Shown here: one piece after another, positions 44,624 through 52,423 of the stretch
How positions within the stretch are numbered: position 1 is the stretch's first letter
Layout: each line of letters starts with the position of its first letter
Origin: Paraburkholderia atlantica
Lineage (GTDB): Bacteria > Pseudomonadota > Gammaproteobacteria > Burkholderiales > Burkholderiaceae
Direction of reading: 5' to 3'
Assembly: GCF_009362785.1 (NCBI RefSeq)
Contig: NZ_WHNQ01000038.1
Location: forward strand, 1 to 59,517
Length of the DNA: 59,517 bases
Position numbers and translations under genes: made by a program
The notes under the pieces: generated by a model
The model's database searches: none
Seen by the model: the letters and a program-made list of their open reading frames with translations, nothing else
What the model was told of the DNA's origin: nothing

Positions 44624-45730
44624 CTAAAGAACCTTCTGCGCGTAATGCCAGGCCAGTTCGGCCATCGGCTTCGCCCGCCGGCCGGCGTCGAGCGCCTGCG
44701 CGCTGGACGCGGTACCGTCGACGGCGCGCTTCATGATTCCTTGCAGGATCGCGGCGATGCGGAACATGTTGTAGGCCAGATAGAAGTTCCAGTCGCCACG
44801 AATCTCGAAGCCGGTGCGTTGGCAATAGCGCTCGACGTACCGCGCCTCATCGGGAATGCCGAGCGCGGCCCAATCGAGCCCCGCGATGCCGCGGAACTGC
44901 GCCGGGTCCACATGCCACGCCATGCAGTGATACGCGAAGTCGGCGAGCGGATCGCCGAGCGTCGACAGTTCCCAGTCGAGCACCGCGAGCACGCGCGGCT
45001 CGTTGCGATCGAAGATCAGGTTGTCGAGCCGGTAGTCGCCGTGCACGACCGACACGCGCTCGTTCGTGTCGGCCGGCATATGCTGCGGCAGCCATTCGAT
45101 CAGCCGATGCATCGCGTCGATCGGTTCGGTCTCGGACGCCAGATACTGCTTGCTCCAGCGGCCGATCTGGCGGACGAAGTAATTGCCTGGCTTGCCGTAG
45201 TCGGCGAGGCCGGCGGCGCCGACGTCGACACTGTGCAACGCCGCGATCACGCGATTCATTTCGTCGTAGATCGCCGCGCGCTCGGCGGGCGTCATGCCGG
45301 GCAGCGATTGATCCCACAGCACGCGGCCTTCGACGAACTCCATTACGTAGAACGCGCGTCCGATCACGCTTTCGTCCTCGCACAGCGCGAGCATCCGTGC
45401 GACCGGCACGTCGGTGTCGGCGAGCGCATGCATTACGCGATATTCGCGTTCGATCGCGTGCGCGGACGGCAGCAGCTTCGCGGCGGGTCCGGGCTTCGCG
45501 CGCATCACGTACGAGCGTGACGGCGTGATCAGCTTGAACGTGGGATTGGATTGCCCGCCCGCGAATTGCTCGAGCGTCAGCGGTCCCGCGAAGCCGTCGA
45601 CATGGCTAGCCAGCCACGCGGCGAGCGCATCGGTGTCGAAGCGTTGCCGCTCGTTGACCGGGCGGGTGCCCTCGAAAGCCGAGTAGTCCTGTTTGCCTGC
45701 GGGTTCGCCGGTCTGCGTGGCTTGCGCCAT
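44624..45730 (-). CDS. APH-like phosphotransferase family protein
   Basis: Kinase-fold protein of 368 residues in the aminoglycoside phosphotransferase/choline kinase superfamily. The catalytic loop VVHGDYRLDNLIFDR (HGDxxxxN) and metal-binding VLDWELSTLGDPLADFAYH are both intact. Homology to the kinase domain of ACAD10/11 and its position before an acyl-CoA dehydrogenase suggest it phosphorylates a hydroxyacyl-CoA intermediate for removal of the hydroxyl group, not an antibiotic. A GGAGGAGAC site precedes the ATG. Confidence 0.9.
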   Translation of the reverse strand: MAQATQTGEPAGKQDYSAFEGTRPVNERQRFDTDALAAWLASHVDGFAGPLTLEQFAGGQSNPTFKLITPSRSYVMRAKPGPAAKLLPSAHAIEREYRVMHALADTDVPVARMLALCEDESVIGRAFYVMEFVEGRVLWDQSLPGMTPAERAAIYDEMNRVIAALHSVDVGAAGLADYGKPGNYFVRQIGRWSKQYLASETEPIDAMHRLIEWLPQHMPADTNERVSVVHGDYRLDNLIFDRNEPRVLAVLDWELSTLGDPLADFAYHCMAWHVDPAQFRGIAGLDWAALGIPDEARYVERYCQRTGFEIRGDWNFYLAYNMFRIAAILQGIMKRAVDGTASSAQALDAGRRAKPMAELAWHYAQKVL

Positions 45731-45750
45731 GTGTCTCCTCCAGTTCGGTG

Positions 45751-46467
45751 TCAGCTACGCTGGAATCGGATGAATTGTGCGTAGAGGATTTCCATCGTGG
45801 TGTTGCGAACGTCGCGATGCAGCGGCGACGGCGGTGAATAGTTGAGCATGCGCAGCACCCAGTCGCGCGGCGCGGCGCCGACATCGAGCGCATTGATGCA
45901 GCCGGTCGCCTGTGACAGATGACCGAAGAACGTGCGGCCGCCCGCCGTCAGCGCGTGCGACAGGATCGCGCGATTGACGCCGCCGTGCAGCACCAGCAGC
46001 ACGGTGTCCCACGACGTGTCTGCGCGCAGCGCCGCGATGGCCGGCAGCACGCGATCGAACAGCTCGCCGATCGTTTCGCCGTCGAGAAAGCGCATGCTCT
46101 CCGGCACGATGCCGTCGAATACACCGAGAAACGCCGCCTCGATATCGCTCGGCGGAATGCTGCCGAGCCGCCCGCCGCGAATCTCCTGCAATGCGGGCTC
46201 GATCTCGGGTTCGATCTGCTGACCCGTTTCGACGAGCACGCGCCGCGCGGTTTCGATCGTGCGCGGCAAGCCGCTGACGATCACGCGGTCGAAGCGCACC
46301 TGCTGCTCGGCGAACACACGGCCCGCCGCGCTCGCCTGCTCGCGGCCGTTCGCGTTCAGCGGCACGGATTCGGGATCGATCGCGCGGCCGGAGTCGTCGA
46401 AGTAGGTGACGTCGCCGTGACGCATCAGGAAGATACGGCGCCGTTTCGGTAGTTGGTAGTCGGGCAT
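45751..46467 (-). CDS. Histidine phosphatase family protein
   Basis: Phosphoglycerate-mutase-like phosphatase, 238 residues. The catalytic RHG motif is near the N-terminus (IFLMRHGDVTYFD), the second Arg in VIVSGLPRTIETARRV and the later His in VLLVLHGGVNRAIL. It lies between enoyl-CoA hydratase and phosphotransferase genes with gaps of about 20 bases. A phosphatase in this operon could act on a phosphorylated intermediate made by the kinase; that link is inferred. Confidence 0.88.
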   Translation of the reverse strand: MPDYQLPKRRRIFLMRHGDVTYFDDSGRAIDPESVPLNANGREQASAAGRVFAEQQVRFDRVIVSGLPRTIETARRVLVETGQQIEPEIEPALQEIRGGRLGSIPPSDIEAAFLGVFDGIVPESMRFLDGETIGELFDRVLPAIAALRADTSWDTVLLVLHGGVNRAILSHALTAGGRTFFGHLSQATGCINALDVGAAPRDWVLRMLNYSPPSPLHRDVRNTTMEILYAQFIRFQRS

Positions 46468-46488
46468 GTCGGGCGGCTCTCTCGTCGC

Positions 46489-47277
46489 TTATTTATAGAT
46501 CGGTGCGCGCTTTTCGAGGAACGCGCTGATGCCCTCGAGACCGTCGCGATGATGCAGCGACGCGACGAAGTTATCGCGCTCGGCGACCAGATGATCCGCG
46601 AGCGGCTGCGTGCCGGCCGCGGCGATCAACCCCTTGATGCGCGCGACCGAATTGGGTGAGATCGCGCCGATCTCGTCGGCCCACGTGAGCGCGTTATCGA
46701 GCGCGGCGCCGGCCTTGGTGAGCCGATTGACCACGCCGAGTTCGTGCAGCCGCGTGGCGCCGATCGGTTTGGCTTCGATCAGTATCTCGGTGGCCAGCTG
46801 ACGCGGCAGCGATTGCGCGAGGAACCACGAGCCGCCGCCGTCGGGCGTCAAGCCGACGCGCGCGTACGACATCGCGAACTTGGCGTTGTCCGCGGCGACG
46901 ATCAGATCGCAGGCGAGCGCGAGCGAAAATCCCGCGCCGGCCGCAGCGCCTTCGACCGCGGCAATGACCGGCTTCGACGACAGCCGCAGCGCCGAAATCC
47001 ATTGCGCGAGCATGTCGATGCTATCGGCCTGCACGGACGGGTCTTTCGCGCGATTTTCGAGCAGCCGGTTCAGGTTGCCGCCCGCGCAGAAGAAGTCGTC
47101 GGCGCCGGTGATCACGACGGCACGAATCGACGGATCGCGCTCGACGGTATCGAATGCCTCGATGCCCGCCGCGTACATATCGGGATGCAGCGCGTTGCGC
47201 GCACCGGGATTCGAGAGCGTGAGGACCAGCGTGGATTCGCTGCTGGCGGGGCGTGAAGCGAGCAGGGCGGCGCTCAT
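46489..47277 (-). CDS. Enoyl-CoA hydratase/isomerase family protein
   Basis: Crotonase-fold enzyme of 262 residues. The oxyanion-hole segments ITGADDFFCAGGNLNRLLEN and IAAVEGAAAGAGFSLALACDLIVA are present. One catalytic Glu position reads YARVGLTPDGGGSWFL, with Asp where hydratases often have Glu, so an isomerase or PaaG/PaaB-like role is possible. The start at 47277 overlaps the stop of the upstream dehydrogenase gene (ATGA). The longer frame to 47355 lies inside that gene and was rejected. Confidence 0.9.
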   Translation of the reverse strand: MSAALLASRPASSESTLVLTLSNPGARNALHPDMYAAGIEAFDTVERDPSIRAVVITGADDFFCAGGNLNRLLENRAKDPSVQADSIDMLAQWISALRLSSKPVIAAVEGAAAGAGFSLALACDLIVAADNAKFAMSYARVGLTPDGGGSWFLAQSLPRQLATEILIEAKPIGATRLHELGVVNRLTKAGAALDNALTWADEIGAISPNSVARIKGLIAAAGTQPLADHLVAERDNFVASLHHRDGLEGISAFLEKRAPIYK

Positions 47278-48830
47278 GATGGGGTCTCCGTTTGAATGTC
47301 GGCGGCGTCTCGCTGGGTGAGCGACAGGCCGAGTTGCGCGCGTCTTGCGAGCCACGGCGACGGCCGATAGCGCGGTTCGCCGAGCACGCTGTGCATGTTG
47401 CGCAGGATCGTGAGAATGGTGGTGGCGCCGAGCGCATCGCCGAGCGCGAGCGGTCCGCGCGGATAGCCGAGACCGAGCATCACGGCGAGGTCGATGTCCT
47501 GCGGCGTCGCGATCTGCTTTTGCGCAATCTCGCAGCCGATATTGACGATCGTCGCGACCACCCGCTGCGCGACGAAGCCGGTCGAATCGCGGATCACGGT
47601 CACGGGAATGCCGTCGGCGGTGAACAGCGCATGCGCGCTATCGCGCGCGGCGCGTGTCGTGGCCGGCGTGGTCATCAGCGTGCGGCGTTGCGCGCCGACG
47701 AGCGGGAACAGTGCGTCGACGGCGACGACGCGGCTCGCGTCGAGCCCTTCGTCGACCGCGGCGGTGGTCGCGTCGTGGCCGAACGGCGTGACGACGATCA
47801 GTGAACCGGCGGCGGGCGTTGCGCCTTCGTCGAGCTTCACGCCCGCTTTGCCGAGCAGTTGCACGACGGCCTGATACGCGTCGCGGTAGCGCTGGCTGAC
47901 CCACACGCTTTGCGGCAGCGTGGTCGGCGCGGGCGCTTCGGCGGGAACCTGCTGCTTGCCGTCCACGTAGCGGTAAAAACCTTCGCCGCTCTTGCGGCCG
48001 AGCAGTCCGCCCGACAGCCGCATGCCCGTAATCGGCGACGGCGTATAGCGCGGTTCTTCGTAGAACTGGTGATAGATCGACTCCATCACCGGATGCGACA
48101 CGTCGAGCGCGGTTAGGTCCAGCAGCTCGAACGGCCCGAGGCGAAAGCCGGCCTGCTCGCGCATGATGCGATCGATGTCCGCAAAGCTCGCGACACCTTC
48201 GCTCGCCACGCGCAAGCCCTCGGTATTCATGCCGCGGCCCGCGTGATTGACGATGAAGCCGGGCATGTCCTTCGCGCGCACCGGCGTGTGACCCATGCGG
48301 CGCGCGAGATCCATTAGCGCGTCGCCGGCCTCGGGGTCGCTGCGCAGGCCGTCGATCACTTCGACGACCTTCATCAGCGGCACCGGATTGAAGAAGTGAT
48401 AGCCGACCACGCGCGACGGATCGGTGCAGCCCGCGGCAATCGCGGTGATCGACAGCGACGACGTGTTCGACGCGAGGATGCAGCGGCCGCTGACCACGGT
48501 TTCGAGCTCACGAAACAGCGCCTGCTTCACGTCGAGCTTTTCGACGATCGCCTCGACGATCAGATCGCAGCCGACCAGTTCGCTCACTGCCTGCACGCCG
48601 CTGACGTTCGCGAGCGCGGCGAGCGAGCGCGATTGCTCGAGCTTGCCTTTGGCCGTCAATTTGGCGAAGGTCTCCGCGAGATAGTCGCGCGCGGCGCCGA
48701 CGGCGGCCGCGTTGGTGTCGTAGAGCCGCACACGCAGACCAGCGAGCGCCGCGATCTGCGCGATCCCGCGGCCCATCGCGCCAGTGCCGACGATGCCGAT
48801 GGTCTCGATGCTGAAATTGCGAGAGTTCAT
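47274..48830 (-). CDS. 3-hydroxyacyl-CoA dehydrogenase, PaaH-like double-domain form
   Basis: NAD-dependent oxidation of 3-hydroxyacyl-CoA to 3-oxoacyl-CoA. The protein has 518 residues. The Rossmann motif IGIVGTGAMGRGIAQIAA is at the N-terminus, then GYHFFNPVPLMKVVEVIDG and a first C-terminal domain with HPVMESIYHQFYEEPRY. A second copy of the C-terminal domain (VMLGLGYPRGPLALGDALG) ends the chain, as in PaaH/PaaC of phenylacetate breakdown. No other paa genes are present. ATG 48830 has GGAG upstream; ATG 48848 is the alternative. First gene of the operon. Confidence 0.92.
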   Translation of the reverse strand: MNSRNFSIETIGIVGTGAMGRGIAQIAALAGLRVRLYDTNAAAVGAARDYLAETFAKLTAKGKLEQSRSLAALANVSGVQAVSELVGCDLIVEAIVEKLDVKQALFRELETVVSGRCILASNTSSLSITAIAAGCTDPSRVVGYHFFNPVPLMKVVEVIDGLRSDPEAGDALMDLARRMGHTPVRAKDMPGFIVNHAGRGMNTEGLRVASEGVASFADIDRIMREQAGFRLGPFELLDLTALDVSHPVMESIYHQFYEEPRYTPSPITGMRLSGGLLGRKSGEGFYRYVDGKQQVPAEAPAPTTLPQSVWVSQRYRDAYQAVVQLLGKAGVKLDEGATPAAGSLIVVTPFGHDATTAAVDEGLDASRVVAVDALFPLVGAQRRTLMTTPATTRAARDSAHALFTADGIPVTVIRDSTGFVAQRVVATIVNIGCEIAQKQIATPQDIDLAVMLGLGYPRGPLALGDALGATTILTILRNMHSVLGEPRYRPSPWLARRAQLGLSLTQRDAADIQTETPS

Positions 48831-48863
48831 TGAGATGGCCGACTCCATGGGTATTTTAGAATA

Positions 48864-48875
48864 GCACGCTCGTAC
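48864..48875. promoter_or_regulatory. Imperfect TetR-like palindrome in divergent promoter region
   Basis: GCACGCTCGTAC lies between the divergent 3-hydroxyacyl-CoA dehydrogenase and GST genes. Its core ACGCTCGT differs by one base from the ACGATCGT core at 38548-38555, upstream of the other acyl-CoA gene set. A shared regulator is possible but speculative. Confidence 0.3.
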
Positions 48876-48957
48876 AGTTTCTTGGATGATTCGATGGAAA
48901 GCCGCTGCTTCAACCTCGACGCGCGGTCTCACACACCATGACACAAGGAGACACCCG

Positions 48958-49605
48958 ATGATCAAGCTGTGCGGTTTTGCCCTTTCCAACTACTACAACA
49001 AGGTCAAGTTCGTGCTGCTCGAACACAGCATCGACTTCGAGGAGCATTTCGTGAAGCCGAGTCAGAACGAAGCGCTGCTCGAGCATTCGCCGCTCGGCAA
49101 GGTGCCATACCTGCAGACCGAGCACGGCGACCTGTGCGAGTCGCAGTGCATCGTCGAATATCTGGCCGCGCGTTTTCCCGACAAGCGGATCTTCTCCGCC
49201 GATCCGTGGCAGGCCGCCAAGGAACGCGAAATGATCTTCTTCGTCGATGTGCATCTCGAGCTGACGGTGCGCAATCTGTACAAGGAAGCGTTTTTCGGCG
49301 GCACGGTCAGCGACGCGACGAAAGGGCGCGTCGAGAATCTGCTCACGCACCACATCGCCGGCTTCAAGCGGATCGCGAAGTTGGCGCCGTATCTGTGCGG
49401 CGAGAACTTCAGCGTCGCGGATACCGCCGGCTACGTAAACCTGCCGCTCGTCGGTATGGCGACGCAGACCATTTACGGCCGCGATTTTCTGCTCGAAGCG
49501 GGGATCGACTGGAAGAGCTACGTGAAGATGATCAACGCGCGGCCGGCTGCGCAGCGCGTGACCGAGGATCGCAAGGCCTATGTCGCGGCGTCGCGTGCGT
49601 CCTGA
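48958..49605 (+). CDS. Glutathione S-transferase family protein
   Basis: A 215-residue GST. The N-terminal thioredoxin-like domain (IKLCGFALSNYYNKVKFVLLEH) has Ser in the active position near residue 9, then LGKVPYLQTEHGDLCESQCIVEYLA for glutathione binding. The helical domain includes the N-capping motif SVADTAGYVNLPL. ATG 48958 follows AAGGAGACACC; an upstream in-frame start at 48886 is not supported. It is divergent from the acyl-CoA operon. Confidence 0.9.
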   Translation: MIKLCGFALSNYYNKVKFVLLEHSIDFEEHFVKPSQNEALLEHSPLGKVPYLQTEHGDLCESQCIVEYLAARFPDKRIFSADPWQAAKEREMIFFVDVHLELTVRNLYKEAFFGGTVSDATKGRVENLLTHHIAGFKRIAKLAPYLCGENFSVADTAGYVNLPLVGMATQTIYGRDFLLEAGIDWKSYVKMINARPAAQRVTEDRKAYVAASRAS

Positions 49606-49632
49606 GGGGATGACGGCAGTGCGGTGAAGCGC

Positions 49633-49659
49633 GCATGGGTGTGAAGGGCACACCCATGC
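49633..49659. other. Perfect 11-bp hairpin between convergent genes
   Basis: GCATGGGTGTG (49633-49643) and CACACCCATGC (49649-49659) form a perfect stem with a five-base loop, in the gap between GST and aminotransferase genes. There is no T run on either strand, so it is not a standard intrinsic terminator, but it may limit 3' decay or read-through. Confidence 0.5.
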
Positions 49660-49714
49660 CGCAAAGCGCGATGGCAAGGAACGTAGGTTCGTTCGTGGCA
49701 TCGCGCGAGGCATC

Positions 49715-50887
49715 CTAGAGCCGCGCGAGCCGTTCGAGCGCGGTAGCGAGTGTGCCTTCCTGCTTGGCGAAGCAGAAGCGCACCACGCCAGACTCATGCG
49801 CCTCGTGATAGAACGCCGAGACCGGAATTGCCGCGACGCCGATTTCGCCGGTCAGCCATTGCGCGAATTCGGCCTCAGGCAGGTTGCTGATCGCCGAATA
49901 GTCGACGCACTGAAAATACGTGCCCGTGCACGGCAGCAACCTGAAGCGCGAATTCGCGAGGCCCGCGCGGAAGAAGTCGCGCTTGCGCTGATAGAACGCC
50001 GGTAGCTCCAGATACGGCGCCGGGTCCAACATGTAATCGGCGAGGCCGATCTGCATCGGCGTGTTGACGGTGAACACGTTGAACTGGTGCACCTTGCGGA
50101 ACTCGGCGGTCAGCGCGGCGGGCGCGGCCACATAGCCGACTTTCCAGCCGGTCACGTGGTAGGTCTTGCCGAAGCTCGACACGACGAAGCTGCGCTGCGC
50201 GAGTTCCGGATAGCGCGCGACGCTTTCATGCGGCGCGCCGTCGTAGACCATGTGCTCGTACACCTCGTCGGACAGGATCAGCACGTTGGTGCCGCGCACG
50301 ATCTCCTCGAGCTTGCGCATGTCCTGTTCGCGCCATACCGTGCCGGTCGGATTGTGCGGCGTGTTGATCATGATGAGCCGCGTCTTCGGCGTGATCGCGG
50401 CGGCGAGCTTGTCGAACGGGATCGCGTAGTCGGGTGCGTCGAGCGTGACGAAGACCGGCTTGCCGCCCGCCAGTTCGATCGACGGCAGATAGCTGTCGTA
50501 GGTCGGTTCGATCACGATCACTTCGTCGCCCGCGTGGACCGTGCAGAGAATCGCGGTCAGCAACGCCTGCGTGGCGCCCGCGGTCACGGTAATTTCGCTA
50601 TTGGCGTCGTAGCGGCGGCCGTACAGATTCGCGATCTTGTCCGAAATCGCCTGACGCAGCGGCAGCACGCCTGCCATCGGCGGATACTGGTTATGGCCGT
50701 CGCGCATCGCGTTCGCGACCGCGTCGACGATGCGCGGATCGCAGGCGAAGTCGGGAAAGCCCTGACCCAGGTTCACCGCGCCTTTTTCCGCGGCGAGCGC
50801 GCTCATCACGGTGAAAATCGTCGTGCCGACGTTCGGCAGGCGAGATGGAAACGTGGGGCTCGTGGGCGTGTCGTGCGGTGCGTTCAT
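49715..50887 (-). CDS. PLP-dependent aminotransferase, methionine aminotransferase-like
   Basis: Class I/II aminotransferase of 390 residues. Cofactor and substrate residues are visible: AGATQALLTAILC (phosphate loop), NTPHNPTGTVW (Asn), LSDEVYEHMVYDG (Asp, Tyr) and SSFGKTYHVTGWKVGYVAAP with the Schiff-base Lys and substrate-binding Arg region. The N-terminus VNLGQGFPDFACDPRI is typical of the YbdL/kynurenine aminotransferase group. The start at 50887 is the first ATG that fits; the longer frame to 51010 would run almost to the stop of the gene upstream (51011). Confidence 0.9.
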   Translation of the reverse strand: MNAPHDTPTSPTFPSRLPNVGTTIFTVMSALAAEKGAVNLGQGFPDFACDPRIVDAVANAMRDGHNQYPPMAGVLPLRQAISDKIANLYGRRYDANSEITVTAGATQALLTAILCTVHAGDEVIVIEPTYDSYLPSIELAGGKPVFVTLDAPDYAIPFDKLAAAITPKTRLIMINTPHNPTGTVWREQDMRKLEEIVRGTNVLILSDEVYEHMVYDGAPHESVARYPELAQRSFVVSSFGKTYHVTGWKVGYVAAPAALTAEFRKVHQFNVFTVNTPMQIGLADYMLDPAPYLELPAFYQRKRDFFRAGLANSRFRLLPCTGTYFQCVDYSAISNLPEAEFAQWLTGEIGVAAIPVSAFYHEAHESGVVRFCFAKQEGTLATALERLARL

Positions 50888-51010
50888 GGCGTCGTGGGTA
50901 GCGGGGCGATAAGGGTTGGCCTGGTTTGTCCGGATTCTCGAACAGTCGTTGCGAAGGGCGAAGCCTGATTGTAGGGAATCGCGACAGGCTGTGCGCGCCG
51001 CGGGTGTCAT

Positions 51011-51532
51011 CTACGGACGGCCGATCCACGCGCTGACGGGCTCGCCCCCAGCATTCTGCACGATGCCGGCTTCCGCGGCGAACGGTGCCGGTTGCGCGAT
51101 TCTGAAGCCGAAATCGCGCGCGATGCGTTTCGCGAGTTTCAGCACCGCACGATCTTTCGACACGAGCCAGTCGGCCCGTGCCGCATGCGCGAGCTCGAGA
51201 AACTTCTGGTCGTCGCGATCCTTGCATTGGGGCAGCGGCCGGGCGTTATCGGTGGGCTCGGTCGGCCCAGGCAGCTCGACCAATTGCGCCAGCCGCGCGA
51301 CGACGGCGAGCGCAGCGGCTTTGTCGACGTTGCGATGCGCGAACTGCGGATAGTCGAGCACGTAGGCGAGCTCGGCGAGGCAGCGCGCGTCGATTAGCGC
51401 GGCGAGCGCGCCGCTTTCGAGCGCGGCGGCGATCGACCGCGTGTGCGGGTCGTCGAATACGAGAATATCGATCCACACGTTGGAATCGAGTACGACGCGC
51501 AACGCGCCGCTTGAGGCGGGGGAACCGGGCAT
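51011..51532 (-). CDS. PIN domain protein, putative VapC-like ribonuclease
   Basis: A 173-residue PIN-fold protein of the COG1569 type (putative toxin component). Acidic metal ligands are seen: Asp in LRVVLDSNVWIDILVF, Glu in ARCLAELAYVLDYPQF, and the pair in CKDRDDQKFLELAHAARADWLVSKDRAVL. A C-terminal extension after the fold is unusual. No antitoxin-sized gene is adjacent: upstream is divergent yaaA (57-base gap). It may be a housekeeping PIN nuclease instead of a toxin. The ribosome site is weak. Confidence 0.8.
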   Translation of the reverse strand: MPGSPASSGALRVVLDSNVWIDILVFDDPHTRSIAAALESGALAALIDARCLAELAYVLDYPQFAHRNVDKAAALAVVARLAQLVELPGPTEPTDNARPLPQCKDRDDQKFLELAHAARADWLVSKDRAVLKLAKRIARDFGFRIAQPAPFAAEAGIVQNAGGEPVSAWIGRP

Positions 51533-51589
51533 TCGTTACAATCGGGCTTTCGTCTTTGACCACCAGGCACGGCGTGCCTGCAAGCCTCT

Positions 51590-52372
51590 ATGATAATCGT
51601 TCTGTCGCCGGCGAAATCGCTCGACTACGACACCCCGCCGCACGTCAAAAAGCACACGATCCCCGATTTCGTCGACGACGCCGCCGAACTGATCAGCGGC
51701 CTGCGCCGTTTGTCCCCGCAACAGATCGCTTCGCTGATGAGCATTTCCGATCAGCTCGCGCACCTCAATTTCCAGCGTTACGCGGACTGGTCGCCGCAAT
51801 TCGGCACGCACAACGCCAAGCAGGCGGTGCTCGCTTTCAACGGCGACGTGTACGAAGGTTTCGATGCGAAGACTCTGTCGTCGGCCGATCTCGACTATGC
51901 GCAGAATCATGTGCGCGTGCTGTCGGGTCTCTATGGCCTGCTGCGTCCGCTCGATCTGCTGCAGCCGTACCGGCTCGAAATGGGCACGCGCTTCGTCAAT
52001 CCGCGCGGCAAGGATCTCTACGCGTTCTGGGGCGAGCGGATCACGCACGCGTTGAACGCGCAGTTGGAGAAGAATGCGGCTGCCTCGCGCGTGCTGGTCA
52101 ATTGCGCTTCGGGCGAATACTTCAAGTCGGTCAAGCCGAAGCTGCTCGACGCGCCGGTCGTAACGCCGGTGTTCGAAGACTGGAAGGGCGGCCGCTACAA
52201 GATCATCAGCTTCCATGCAAAACGCGCGCGCGGCTTGATGGCGCGCTTCGCGGTGGAAAACCGCCTCGATCGTCCCGAGCAGCTGAAGGACTTCGACACC
52301 GAAGGCTACGCGTTCAGCGCCGAAGCTTCGAACGACTCCACTTTCGTTTTTCGCCGCCGCGTTGCGGAATGA
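51590..52372 (+). CDS. yaaA: Peroxide stress protein YaaA
   Basis: DUF328/YaaA family protein of 260 residues. In E. coli YaaA lowers free intracellular iron and protects DNA and proteins during H2O2 stress. Family markers are IIVLSPAKSLDYDTPPH at the start, RYADWSPQFGTHNAKQAVLAFNGDVYEG and LSGLYGLLRPLDLLQPYRLEMGT. Length is normal. It is divergent from the PIN gene and followed by the M14 peptidase 51 bases on. Confidence 0.94.
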   Translation: MIIVLSPAKSLDYDTPPHVKKHTIPDFVDDAAELISGLRRLSPQQIASLMSISDQLAHLNFQRYADWSPQFGTHNAKQAVLAFNGDVYEGFDAKTLSSADLDYAQNHVRVLSGLYGLLRPLDLLQPYRLEMGTRFVNPRGKDLYAFWGERITHALNAQLEKNAAASRVLVNCASGEYFKSVKPKLLDAPVVTPVFEDWKGGRYKIISFHAKRARGLMARFAVENRLDRPEQLKDFDTEGYAFSAEASNDSTFVFRRRVAE

Positions 52373-52423
52373 GCATGCCGCTGCGCTAAAAAAGCAGCGC
52401 GCATTCAGGCAGGGAAGACTCTG

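Noticed and set aside
44624..45730. Aminoglycoside resistance gene, because of the APH kinase motif
   Set aside because: Operon context with acyl-CoA enzymes and likeness to the ACAD10/11 kinase domain point to lipid metabolism.
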